The position numbers and the translations under genes were made by a program. Below the pieces are notes generated by a model that saw only the letters and a list, made by a program, of their open reading frames with translations, ran no database searches and was not told the origin of the DNA. From positions 1 to 22,542 of the forward strand of contig URND01000040.1 of the NCBI GenBank assembly GCA_900549105.1: DNA of 22,542 bases, given 5' to 3'. This document shows, piece after piece, positions 6,608 to 13,213 of the stretch; position 1 is the stretch's first letter, and every line of letters begins with the position of its first letter. The DNA comes from an uncultured Eubacteriales bacterium. Its GTDB lineage: Bacteria; Bacillota; Clostridia; Lachnospirales; Lachnospiraceae.

Positions 6608-7489
6608 TTATAATGCAAATTCATCTTTAAGTTTCTGTATAAATCGCCCTGCTGCTCTTGAAAAAACTTGATACTTTTTCCACACGATACATAATCCCGC
6701 TTCGGAAACGGGATATAGCGGTCTGAAACAGAGATTGCTGTCACCACTTGTATTGATTAGCTTGTCTAAGGCGATGGCATAGCCAAATCCCATTTTAACA
6801 AAACGGGAAGCATTATACAGAAGATCGTAGGTCGCAACAATATTTAATTGCGATACATCCTTTCGCAGCCAAGCGATCATTTCGTTGCTGATTGCTGTTT
6901 GGTGAGATATGATGAGGGGCTTGTCCCATAAATCCTCGGCACAAATACTCTCTTTTTCTGCTAACGGACTATCCTTTCGCATTAAAACTCCCCAAGTGTC
7001 TTTTACCGGAAGCCGTATAAAATCATATTTTGAATTATCGAATGGCTCTACTAAAAGGCCGAAATCAATCAACCCCTTATCCAATCTCTCCACAATATGT
7101 TCAGCGTCTCCGCTGTAAATATGGTAACGAATCAAGGGGTGTTCTTTCTGTAAATTTTCAGCAACCTTTGCAATCGTGGAAACGGCTTCGGTTTCACCGC
7201 TTCCCATATAAATTTCACCGCTGATATTTTCGTCAGAGGAAGAAAGTTCAGATTTTGTTTTTTCCATTAAGGCAATCATTTCTTCTGCCCGTTTGCGAAG
7301 CAGCATTCCGTCCTCTGTTAAAGTTACTTTCTTACTTCCCCTGATAAGTAGCTGCTTTCCAACTTCTTCTTCTAAATCTTTTAATTGTCTTGATAGCGGA
7401 GGCTGCGTCATGTGCAAAGTTTCAGCCGCCCTTGTAATGCTTTCTTCTCTTGCCACTGCAAGAAAGTATTGTAATACTCGAATATCCAA
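6608..7489 (-). CDS. LysR-family transcriptional regulator
   Basis: A 293-residue LTTR. Residues 1-60 form the winged helix-turn-helix (LQYFLAVAREESITRAAETLHMTQPPLSRQLKDLEEEVG region), followed by the linker helix and an effector-binding domain from about 90 to 290 (GSGETEAVSTIAKVAENLQ, later VGVLM-type strand). Length is normal. The start is TTG; no ATG is available in frame upstream and AAGGAGG lies 11 nt before it. The gene is divergent from the redox operon at 7625-10221, the usual LTTR arrangement, so it probably controls that operon and itself. Its promoter -35 lies within the 7534-7556 palindrome. The effector cannot be told from sequence. Confidence 0.93.
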   Translation of the reverse strand: MDIRVLQYFLAVAREESITRAAETLHMTQPPLSRQLKDLEEEVGKQLLIRGSKKVTLTEDGMLLRKRAEEMIALMEKTKSELSSSDENISGEIYMGSGETEAVSTIAKVAENLQKEHPLIRYHIYSGDAEHIVERLDKGLIDFGLLVEPFDNSKYDFIRLPVKDTWGVLMRKDSPLAEKESICAEDLWDKPLIISHQTAISNEMIAWLRKDVSQLNIVATYDLLYNASRFVKMGFGYAIALDKLINTSGDSNLCFRPLYPVSEAGLCIVWKKYQVFSRAAGRFIQKLKDEFAL

Positions 7490-7519
7490 AAGAGCTTCTC
7501 CCTCCTTGTTTTCAGCTTT

Positions 7520-7548
7520 ATTATAATACGCGCTTGCATACTTTTCAA
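7520..7548 (-). promoter_or_regulatory. Promoter of the lysR gene
   Basis: Minus strand: -35 TTGAAA (7543-7548), 17-nt spacer, -10 TATAAT (7520-7525; perfect consensus). The AAGGAGG ribosome site and TTG start follow downstream. The -35 box and most of the spacer fall inside the 7534-7556 palindrome. Confidence 0.75.
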
Positions 7549-7556
7549 GTATGCAA
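7534..7556. promoter_or_regulatory. Perfect palindrome, probable operator in the lysR/redox operon divergent region
   Basis: Arms TTGCATACTT (7534-7543) and AAGTATGCAA (7547-7556) are perfect inverted repeats with a 3-nt spacer. The site covers the lysR -35 element and lies about 20 nt upstream of the -35 of the opposing promoter, where an LTTR recognition site sits when it represses its own gene and activates the divergent one. It contains an ATAC-N7-GTAT core, a dyad of LTTR type. Confidence 0.65.
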
Positions 7557-7575
7557 AGTCATTCAATATATGTAT

Positions 7576-7604
7576 TTGATATTTTTAACTCGTAAATCTA
7601 TACT
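7576..7604 (+). promoter_or_regulatory. Promoter of the accessory redox operon
   Basis: Plus strand: -35 TTGATA (7576-7581), 17-nt spacer, -10 TATACT (7599-7604); each box matches consensus at five of six positions. A strong AAGGAGG ribosome site follows at 7611-7617, so the predicted leader is extremely short. The codon at the ideal distance from it (7625) is ATA, not ATG, at the front of a decayed gene. Confidence 0.7.
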
Positions 7605-7624
7605 TAAAATAAGGAGGTAAAGCA

Positions 7625-7850
7625 ATAACGGAAGCGCACAATCCCAATAAGGTATATTTCTGAACATTTCTACCAAATTCACCCCTCAAATTGTGAATGA
7701 TTCGTCAACCGCCATGCAGGATATGTTAAACGGCAGTAAGGAACGCTTCCACACGAATTACATTGACTGCCGAAGAAATTGACCGTTTAGAAAAATTAGG
7801 CGACGAAACAGGGGGGGCATACCCTGTGGGAATTGGAAAAGGAGATGTGA
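7625..7850 (+). pseudogene. Decayed aldo/keto reductase gene (internally deleted, frameshifted)
   Basis: Fragments of an AKR are readable in three different frames. Frame at 7625: TEAHNPNKVYF then TGA. Frame at 7660: NISTKFTPQIVNDSSTAMQDMLNGSK and so on to ERFHTNYID, the region before the catalytic His of an AKR. Frame at 7757: ITLTAEEIDRLEKLGDETGG, an AKR C-terminal helix; after one extra G in the G7 run at 7811-7817 the frame continues HTLWELEKEM and a TGA at 7848. About 150 residues between YID and ITLT are missing, as is most of the N-terminus. A good ribosome site precedes it but the codon in start position is ATA. The mapping to AKR regions comes from remembered family features and should be aligned. 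Confidence 0.7.
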
Positions 7851-7853
7851 TTT

Positions 7854-8150
7854 TTGACAGCAGAAGAAATGATAAAGTGTTTTAGAGAAAACACCGAAAT
7901 TGATAAGGAAAAAGAACTGACAGCCTGTGATCTGTTTCAGGAAGCCATCAAAATTACGATGGAAATGAATAACAGCTACCATACACCAGAGGAACTTAGA
8001 GAAATCATGGGACGACTGACCGGTAAAAGGGTAGACGATACCTTTCGTTTGTTTCCACCATTCTATACTGATTTTGGAAAGAATATTACAATCGGAAAAG
8101 ATGTTTTCATCAATTCCGGCTGTCATTTTCAAGACCAAGGCGGTATCTGA
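7854..8150 (+). pseudogene. Truncated sugar O-acetyltransferase (maltose/galactoside acetyltransferase family)
   Basis: Ninety-eight codons beginning at TTG, with AAAGGAG nine nt upstream. The protein starts MTAEEMIKCFRENTEIDKE and has the family's N-terminal helical domain, then PPFYTDFGKNITIGKDVFINSGCHFQDQGGI, the first turns of the left-handed beta helix. Family members are about 185-215 residues and continue with more hexapeptide repeats and the catalytic NHD histidine; here a TGA follows directly after GGI. The acetyl-transfer site is therefore absent and the product is unlikely to be active. The stop codon abuts the ATG of the next gene, and its last codons (AAGGCGG at about 8136-8142) supply that gene's ribosome site. 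A functional short protein cannot be excluded. Confidence 0.75.
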
Positions 8151-8729
8151 ATGAAAGTTTTAGCGATTAACGGCAGTGCAAGAAAGAATGGTAATACGCA
8201 CATTCTTATCAATCGTATATTTGAAAAATTAAGCACCCCAGGAATTGAAACCGAAGCGGTGCAGCTTGCAGATAATATGATTCAACCCTGTAAAGCGTGT
8301 TTTTCCTGCGGCGGAAGAGAAAATTGTATCTGTCAAAAAGACCACTTTGCAGAGATATTTGGCAAAATGAAACAAGCCGATGGTATTATCCTTGCTTCTC
8401 CTGTTTATTCCGCAAACATATCGGCAAATATGCAGGCTTTTTTGGAGCGTGCTTCTGTTGTGTGTGATATGAATGGCAGCCTGATGAAACATAAGATTGG
8501 CGTATCAGTCGCAGCAGCAAGACGGGGAGGAGCATTAAACGCCATTGACGCAATGAATCATTTTTTTCTCAATCACGAAATGCTTGTGGTAGGAAGTACC
8601 TATTGGAACATGGCTTACGGTCAAATGCCGGGAGATGTTTTGAAAGATAAAGAAGCCCTCGCGAATATGGATAATCTGGCAGAAAATATAATCTGGCTTC
8701 TCAAAAAATTAAATAAAAGGAGCGAATAA
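8151..8729 (+). CDS. NADPH-dependent FMN reductase / iron-sulfur flavoprotein family
   Basis: A 192-residue flavodoxin-fold protein. MKVLAINGSARKNGNTHIL (1-19) is the FMN-phosphate loop of this family (GSxRxxGNT) and SPVYSANISANMQAFLERA (83-101) the second flavin-binding stretch. Cysteines at 47, 50, 53 and 59 form CX2CX2CX5C, the compact motif that binds a 4Fe-4S cluster in archaeal and clostridial iron-sulfur flavoproteins; C61 follows. The likely role is electron transfer or NAD(P)H-dependent reduction of quinones, metals or xenobiotics in the cytosol. The start codon directly follows the stop of the truncated acetyltransferase and it lies one nt before the fusion gene, whose ribosome site AAAGGAG is in its last codons. 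Substrate unknown. Confidence 0.88.
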   Translation: MKVLAINGSARKNGNTHILINRIFEKLSTPGIETEAVQLADNMIQPCKACFSCGGRENCICQKDHFAEIFGKMKQADGIILASPVYSANISANMQAFLERASVVCDMNGSLMKHKIGVSVAAARRGGALNAIDAMNHFFLNHEMLVVGSTYWNMAYGQMPGDVLKDKEALANMDNLAENIIWLLKKLNKRSE

Positions 8730-8730
8730 A

Positions 8731-10221
8731 ATGAGAATAAAGTGCATGGCAACATTTTTGCTGCTGATTACATTTTTATTTGGCACCGCTTGCAGTAGTG
8801 CCGGGCAAGGACAAACAGAATTACCGCAAAACAACGAAAGCACCGTGTCAAAAACAGAAAGTGAGAATGATACTATGACTGATAAAAACGAGAACAGCAA
8901 TATTCTGATCGCATATTTTTCTGCTACAGGAACAACAAAGCAAATAGCAGAATATACATCGGAAATTTTAGACGCAGACATTTATGAAATCGTTCCTGCA
9001 GACCCCTACACAGAGGAAGATTTAACGTACTACACAAACGGTCGTGCAGACCGCGAACAAAATGATTCGTCTGCCCGCCCTGCAATTTCTGGCAGTATTG
9101 AAAATATGGAGCAGTATGATACGGTTCTGCTCGGCTATCCGATTTGGCACGGACAGGCCCCAAGAATTATCAATACATTCTTGGAGAGCTATGATTTTTC
9201 GAGAAAAACAATCTTGCCATTCTGTACCTCTCACAGCAGCGGTATAGGTTCGAGCGACATAAATCTTCATGCTCTTGCAGAAAATGCAAAGTGGCTTGAT
9301 GGACGACGATTCTCCGCAGGAGCTTCAAAAGAAGAAATTGCGGCTTGGCTTGATGAAATGGGTATTTCTCAAACTGTTTCCCAAAAGATTGGCACTTTCA
9401 ATTTTGACACGAAAACCGTACTATTAAACAGCGGTTATGAAATGCCTATTAACGGACTTGGAACATATAGCTTGCATGGCGACGAATGCCGAAACGCTGT
9501 CCGTACTGCACTTGAAAACGGCGTAAGGCTCATTGATACGGCTTCTGCTTACGGCAATGAGGCAGAAATCGGACAGGCAATCAGAGAAGCTATCGAGGAC
9601 GGCATTATCAAGAGAGAAGATATTTTCGTCATTACGAAAATTTATCCGGGCAATGAAATGAAAAACCCGGAAGAATCCATACAAGCCTGTCTTGACAAAC
9701 TAAATATCGGTTATGTCGATATGATGCTCTTACACCACCCTGACCCTAACGACGTGAAAGCCTACAAAGCAATGGAGAAGTTTGTAAAAGAGGGAGAAAT
9801 TCATTCCATTGGTTTATCAAATTGGTATGTGGAGGAACTGACAGAATTTCTGCCGCAGGTTGATACTGTTCCTGCGCTGATACAGAATGAAATCCATCCC
9901 TACTACCAAGAAAATGATGTTATTCCATTTATTCAGGAAAAAGGTATCGTTGTGCAGGGCTGGTATCCGCTTGGCGGCAGAGGACATACAGGCGAACTTT
10001 TAGGCGACACGGTAATCTCTGAAATTGCTGACGCTCACGAAGTCTCTTCCGCACAGGTAATTTTACGGTGGAATCTGCAAAAGGGTGTTGTTGTAATCCC
10101 CGGTTCCAGCAACCCTGACCACATAAAAGAGAACACCGAATTGTATCACTTTTCTTTAACAGAGGATGAAATGAATCGTATCAATGCGCTTGACAGAAAT
10201 GAAAAGCATGACTGGTATTAA
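8731..10221 (+). CDS. Lipoprotein-type flavodoxin fused to an aldo/keto reductase
   Basis: A 496-residue fusion. Residues 1-21 look like a lipoprotein signal (basic start, hydrophobic LLLITFLFGTA, C21), followed by a polar Ser/Asn/Glu linker to about 55. Residues 57-210 are a flavodoxin domain (FMN-phosphate loop S64-A-T-G-T-T-K70, then GYPIWHGQAPR at 135-145 and a CTSHSSGIGSS strand). Residues 225-496 are an AKR barrel with an intact tetrad: D269, Y274, K303, H335. The NADPH-phosphate region reads IPGSSNPDHIKEN (456-468), with Gly and His where many AKRs have Lys and Arg. Start: AAGGAG 8 nt upstream. An internal ATG at 8875 (M49) would give a form without the signal. It ends the operon; it probably transfers hydride or electrons between NAD(P)H, FMN and a carbonyl or quinone substrate, but this is inference. 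Confidence 0.88.
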   Translation: MRIKCMATFLLLITFLFGTACSSAGQGQTELPQNNESTVSKTESENDTMTDKNENSNILIAYFSATGTTKQIAEYTSEILDADIYEIVPADPYTEEDLTYYTNGRADREQNDSSARPAISGSIENMEQYDTVLLGYPIWHGQAPRIINTFLESYDFSRKTILPFCTSHSSGIGSSDINLHALAENAKWLDGRRFSAGASKEEIAAWLDEMGISQTVSQKIGTFNFDTKTVLLNSGYEMPINGLGTYSLHGDECRNAVRTALENGVRLIDTASAYGNEAEIGQAIREAIEDGIIKREDIFVITKIYPGNEMKNPEESIQACLDKLNIGYVDMMLLHHPDPNDVKAYKAMEKFVKEGEIHSIGLSNWYVEELTEFLPQVDTVPALIQNEIHPYYQENDVIPFIQEKGIVVQGWYPLGGRGHTGELLGDTVISEIADAHEVSSAQVILRWNLQKGVVVIPGSSNPDHIKENTELYHFSLTEDEMNRINALDRNEKHDWY

Positions 10222-10260
10222 AGCTCAAAACCCTTTTTATATATCACCTATCTTCATATT

Positions 10261-10860
10261 TCATTTTCCTATCATTCGATACACTTTATAACCGATATAG
10301 AAAAATTCCTCTCTGGCCAGAAATGGTATTTTCGTCTTTAAGCTTATATATCTCGAAGTCGGCGTCGGCGAGCTATAGGCCTCGATTCCATAATCGCGGG
10401 CCATGAGCATCGCCCGCTTCATATGAAGCGGGTCGCTGACAATAATCGCAGTGCGATATCCCTTCTCATCCATAATCTTTTTGGCATTTGCGATGTTTTC
10501 CTGAGTAATCGTGGACTTTTCTTCCAACAGTATGTCCGCTTCCGGCACGCCCTGCTCAATCGCATATTGTCCGGCAACCCAGGCGTCTGACCTCTCATTG
10601 CCTTCGCCAATCCCGCCGGTAAAAATCAGCGTATCCACATATCCGTTTTGATACAGCCAAATGCCATGATGAATCCGCTCCCTGAATACCGGGGAGATTT
10701 CACCGCCTGCCGTTCCTGCTCCCAGAACAATGGCGGTATCTGCGGGCTGTTTTTCGTCCACCGAGGCATAACGCCATATGGACAGGGCTGTCGCTGCCAG
10801 ATAAATCATGAACAGAAAGGCAGCCCCGCACAGCACGCAGAGAGTTCTCTTCTTTTTCAT
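10261..10860 (-). CDS. YdcF/SanA-family membrane-anchored protein (DUF218)
   Basis: A 199-residue protein with a basic start, one membrane segment (about 6-30) and a DUF218 domain facing outward. Family motifs: DTAIVLGAG (41-49), RERIHHGIWLY (60-70), TGGIGEG (81-87), ILLEEKSTITQENI (110-123) and SDPLHMKRA (142-150). Relatives (ElyC, SanA) act in envelope integrity and vancomycin tolerance; the biochemical reaction is not firmly known. Its ATG overlaps the stop of the EamA transporter gene (ATGA), and its ribosome site AAAGGT lies in the last codons of that gene, so the two are translationally coupled. Last gene of the long leftward cluster; it ends 39 nt from the convergent fusion gene with no visible terminator between them. 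Confidence 0.88.
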   Translation of the reverse strand: MKKKRTLCVLCGAAFLFMIYLAATALSIWRYASVDEKQPADTAIVLGAGTAGGEISPVFRERIHHGIWLYQNGYVDTLIFTGGIGEGNERSDAWVAGQYAIEQGVPEADILLEEKSTITQENIANAKKIMDEKGYRTAIIVSDPLHMKRAMLMARDYGIEAYSSPTPTSRYISLKTKIPFLAREEFFYIGYKVYRMIGK

Positions 10861-11819
10861 TTTTGTTTCAAACCTTTCGCTGCATCCATGCTTTTCGCTG
10901 TATCCACATTCCCGGATGGGGCCACGCCCCTTGCTGTGTCCACATTCCCGGATGCGTCCACGCCCCTTGCTGTATCCACCTGCGAATATGCAGCGACGCC
11001 GCCAATGGCAATCACACCGCCGAGAATGACCAAAGCCGCCGGAACTTCACCAAAAATAAAGAATCCGAAAAGGGCTGAGAAAAAGGACTCCATCAACTTC
11101 ACTGTCGAAATGTAGGAGGCGCTGAGATATTTTAACCCCCAACTGTACACACTGTGGCCAAAAAAAGTGCAGAAAATCGTCATTCCAAAGGCAGCGCCGT
11201 AATCCATCACGGCATAACCGGTAAAAGAAGTTCCGGAGACAAGCATCCCGATGCACACGGTCAGACAGGCAAAGCCATAGACAAAGCACGTATAAACCGA
11301 TGTTGAAATATGTGTCCTGCAGGACCTTCCGATTAATGTATAAGCCGATGCAAAAAAGGCCCCGAGCAGAGCAAGAGCATCCCCAAATACAACGTTGCTG
11401 CCGCTGCCCATATCCGACACCGCAATAAGTACAGTTCCGAGGAACACCGCAGCAATCCCAAAAATACCCTTCCGCGGAATTTTCTCCCCGCACCATAAAA
11501 CAAGGGTTATCGAAACGATAAAAGCCTCCATATTAACGAGGACAACCGAAGCCGCAATACTCGTATATTTCAGCGATTCAAAAAACACAGTAAAATGCAG
11601 GCCAAGGAACAGGCCGCCGCAGGCGCACCAGAGAATATCTCTCATTTTCAGCCTTTTTATTTCTTCTCTAAATTTAATAACAAGCATCGGAATCAAAATA
11701 AGTACCGCAAAAAGCATCCGATAAAACACAAGTACAATCGATGGGGCCGATGACATGCGGACAAAAATGGCCGACATGGCGATGCTTACCGTCCCCAAAA
11801 TCATTATCAGTTTCTTCAT
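10857..11819 (-). CDS. EamA-family (drug/metabolite transporter) membrane protein with repeat tail
   Basis: A 320-residue polytopic protein. About ten hydrophobic segments fill residues 1-278 in two EamA halves (e.g. ILGTVSIAMSAIFVRMSS near the start, second half from about 145), typical of DMT permeases that export or import small metabolites. The substrate cannot be predicted. The last 40 residues are not membrane-like: they are three 12-residue repeats, VDTARGVDASGN (281-292), VDTARGVAPSGN (293-304) and a divergent VDTAKSMDAAKG (305-316). Start ATG has AGGGA about 10 nt upstream, four nt after thiN. The gene follows thiN and shares a 4-nt overlap with the YdcF-like gene. Confidence 0.9.
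   Translation of the reverse strand: MKKLIMILGTVSIAMSAIFVRMSSAPSIVLVFYRMLFAVLILIPMLVIKFREEIKRLKMRDILWCACGGLFLGLHFTVFFESLKYTSIAASVVLVNMEAFIVSITLVLWCGEKIPRKGIFGIAAVFLGTVLIAVSDMGSGSNVVFGDALALLGAFFASAYTLIGRSCRTHISTSVYTCFVYGFACLTVCIGMLVSGTSFTGYAVMDYGAAFGMTIFCTFFGHSVYSWGLKYLSASYISTVKLMESFFSALFGFFIFGEVPAALVILGGVIAIGGVAAYSQVDTARGVDASGNVDTARGVAPSGNVDTAKSMDAAKGLKQK
10872..10979. repeat. 36-bp tandem repeat, three units, in the 3' end of the EamA gene
   Basis: Units at 10944-10979, 10908-10943 and 10872-10907. The first two are nearly identical over 36 bp; the third keeps the first part and then diverges. The unit is a multiple of three, so copy-number change adds or removes 12 residues without breaking the frame. 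It encodes the cytoplasmic or periplasmic tail of the transporter and carries no spacer structure, so it is not a CRISPR array. Confidence 0.85.
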
Positions 11820-11823
11820 TGAA

Positions 11824-12555
11824 CTAATCCCTGGACAAAATCATCCAGGCTGTTCCCTCCTCTATCGTAATCCTTCCTTCCTCCGCTGTCAGCTCATTGC
11901 TGACACAGAGACTTTCTCCAAAATGAGTATTTGCCCGGTTCAGCGGATATTTAAATCCCTGAAGCGTTATGCCGGATAAATCCATTGTCGCCGGAATCAG
12001 GGACATATATTTTCCAAAGATTCCCTTCATTTTTAAATGATGTGTCCCCCGAATCATCTGAATTTGATTATTCTTATCAATAATCATGCCGTCGATTCCC
12101 GCATCCAAAATATTCTTCAACATCTGAAGATTTGCGAGAACATGGTCCATCCGGCTGCCTGTGGCGCCCAAAATGTGGAGAACCTTTTCCGCCGTCTCCG
12201 GCAGCAGGTCCGCTTGTTCCGGCAAAAGCTCCGGCGGAGCATCCTTCTCCGACGGCGAAGCCTCCTTCCCGGAAAGCAGCCGTATTGCCAGTTTTACCGC
12301 AATATCTGTATCCGTATAATCCTTTTCAGGGATAAACTGATGCACACAGATGTCTTCCCGGTGAATATATTTTTCCAGCACTGCCCCGTCAATCGTATCA
12401 AAATCTCCGACGAGGTGGGTAATCTTTATTCCTGCCCTGTCAGCAAAAGCCAGGCCGCCGTCCACGGCAATGACCTCATCATATATATTATTTTTCAAAA
12501 AAGAGAAGGCAAAATCATCATCGATATTGCCTCCCGTAATAATCAGAACTTTCAT
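11824..12555 (-). CDS. thiN: Thiamine pyrophosphokinase
   Basis: A 243-residue cytosolic enzyme that transfers pyrophosphate from ATP to thiamine to give thiamine diphosphate. Signatures: AVDGG (30-34), GDFDT (50-54), KDYTDTDIA (78-86), GATGSRMDH (130-138) and the C-terminal beta domain (about 165-243). A Glu/Pro-rich insert (97-124) separates the two parts of the catalytic domain. Start ATG overlaps the rpe stop (ATGA). The nearest GGAGG is 16 nt upstream, too far for normal use, so translation probably depends on coupling to rpe. The order rsgA-rpe-thiN matches Bacillus subtilis cpgA-rpe-yloS. No TPP riboswitch is present, there being no leader. Confidence 0.94.
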   Translation of the reverse strand: MKVLIITGGNIDDDFAFSFLKNNIYDEVIAVDGGLAFADRAGIKITHLVGDFDTIDGAVLEKYIHREDICVHQFIPEKDYTDTDIAVKLAIRLLSGKEASPSEKDAPPELLPEQADLLPETAEKVLHILGATGSRMDHVLANLQMLKNILDAGIDGMIIDKNNQIQMIRGTHHLKMKGIFGKYMSLIPATMDLSGITLQGFKYPLNRANTHFGESLCVSNELTAEEGRITIEEGTAWMILSRD

Positions 12556-13211
12556 TCGTATTTTTTAAATACCTCCAGAAATCCTTTAACATTTTCTTCC
12601 ACTGAGCCCTTATATACTGCGGAACCCGCCACGAAAATATTTGCCCCGGCCTCAATGAGCATCTCCACATTATCCAGCGTCACACCGCCGTCCACTTCGA
12701 TGTCCACAGTCAGCTTCCTCTCGGAAATCATCCGGCGGAGACGGCGCACCTTATCTGTTGTCGTTTCAATATACTTTTGTCCGCCAAATCCCGGATTGAC
12801 ACTCATGAGCAGTACCATGTCCACTTCCGGCAAAATTTCTTCCACCGCCGAAAGCGGTGTCGCCGGATTTAAAACAACCCCGGCTTTGATGCCATAGCTC
12901 TTAATCACCTGTACTGTCCGATGGAGATGTTTGCAGGCCTCCGCATGAACCGTAATCATATCGGCTCCCGCATCGACAAACTCCTTAATAAAGCGAACCG
13001 GTTCATCAATCATTAAATGCACGTCAAATACCTTATCTGTCACCGGGCGAATGGCCTTAATCACCGGAATTCCGAAAGAAATATTCGGCACAAACTGTCC
13101 GTCCATCACATCAATATGAATATATTCTGCGCCGGCCGCGGCAGCCCTTGCCACATCCCGGCCCAAATTTGCAAAATCCGCAGATAAAATCGATGGTGAT
13201 AAAATCAACAT
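12552..13211 (-). CDS. rpe: Ribulose-phosphate 3-epimerase
   Basis: A 219-residue TIM-barrel enzyme interconverting ribulose 5-phosphate and xylulose 5-phosphate in the pentose phosphate pathway. Seen: LSPSILSADFANLG near the N-terminus, HIDVMDGQFVPNISFG (metal-binding His and Asp), VHLMI (second His), VHAEA, LMSVNPGFGGQ and VDGGV toward the C-terminus. An upstream TTG at 13217 is in frame but lies only 1-2 nt from AGGAGGT; the ATG at 13211 is 7 nt from it and is chosen. It starts just inside the rsgA stop region and overlaps thiN by 4 nt. Confidence 0.96.
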   Translation of the reverse strand: MLILSPSILSADFANLGRDVARAAAAGAEYIHIDVMDGQFVPNISFGIPVIKAIRPVTDKVFDVHLMIDEPVRFIKEFVDAGADMITVHAEACKHLHRTVQVIKSYGIKAGVVLNPATPLSAVEEILPEVDMVLLMSVNPGFGGQKYIETTTDKVRRLRRMISERKLTVDIEVDGGVTLDNVEMLIEAGANIFVAGSAVYKGSVEENVKGFLEVFKKYE

Positions 13212-13213
13212 CG

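Noticed and set aside
7758..8138. Minus-strand reading frame opposite the acetyltransferase remnant
   Set aside because: It is antisense to a recognisable protein frame with its own ribosome site, and has no features of its own.
10222..10260. Terminator between the fusion gene and the ydcF-like gene
   Set aside because: There is a short T-run (CCCTTTTTATAT) but no stem before it on either strand.
10872..10979. CRISPR array
   Set aside because: Units are contiguous without spacers, lie inside a reading frame and are multiples of three.
10648..11115. Plus-strand reading frame with TFPDAST-type repeats
   Set aside because: Its repeats are the complement of the 36-bp repeat in the EamA gene, so it is a shadow of that.
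11820..12600. TPP riboswitch controlling thiN
   Set aside because: thiN overlaps rpe and has no leader; no thi-box structure is visible.
12037..12897. Long plus-strand reading frame (286 codons)
   Set aside because: It runs antisense across thiN and rpe, both with intact motifs; its residue make-up is that of a reversed coding strand.
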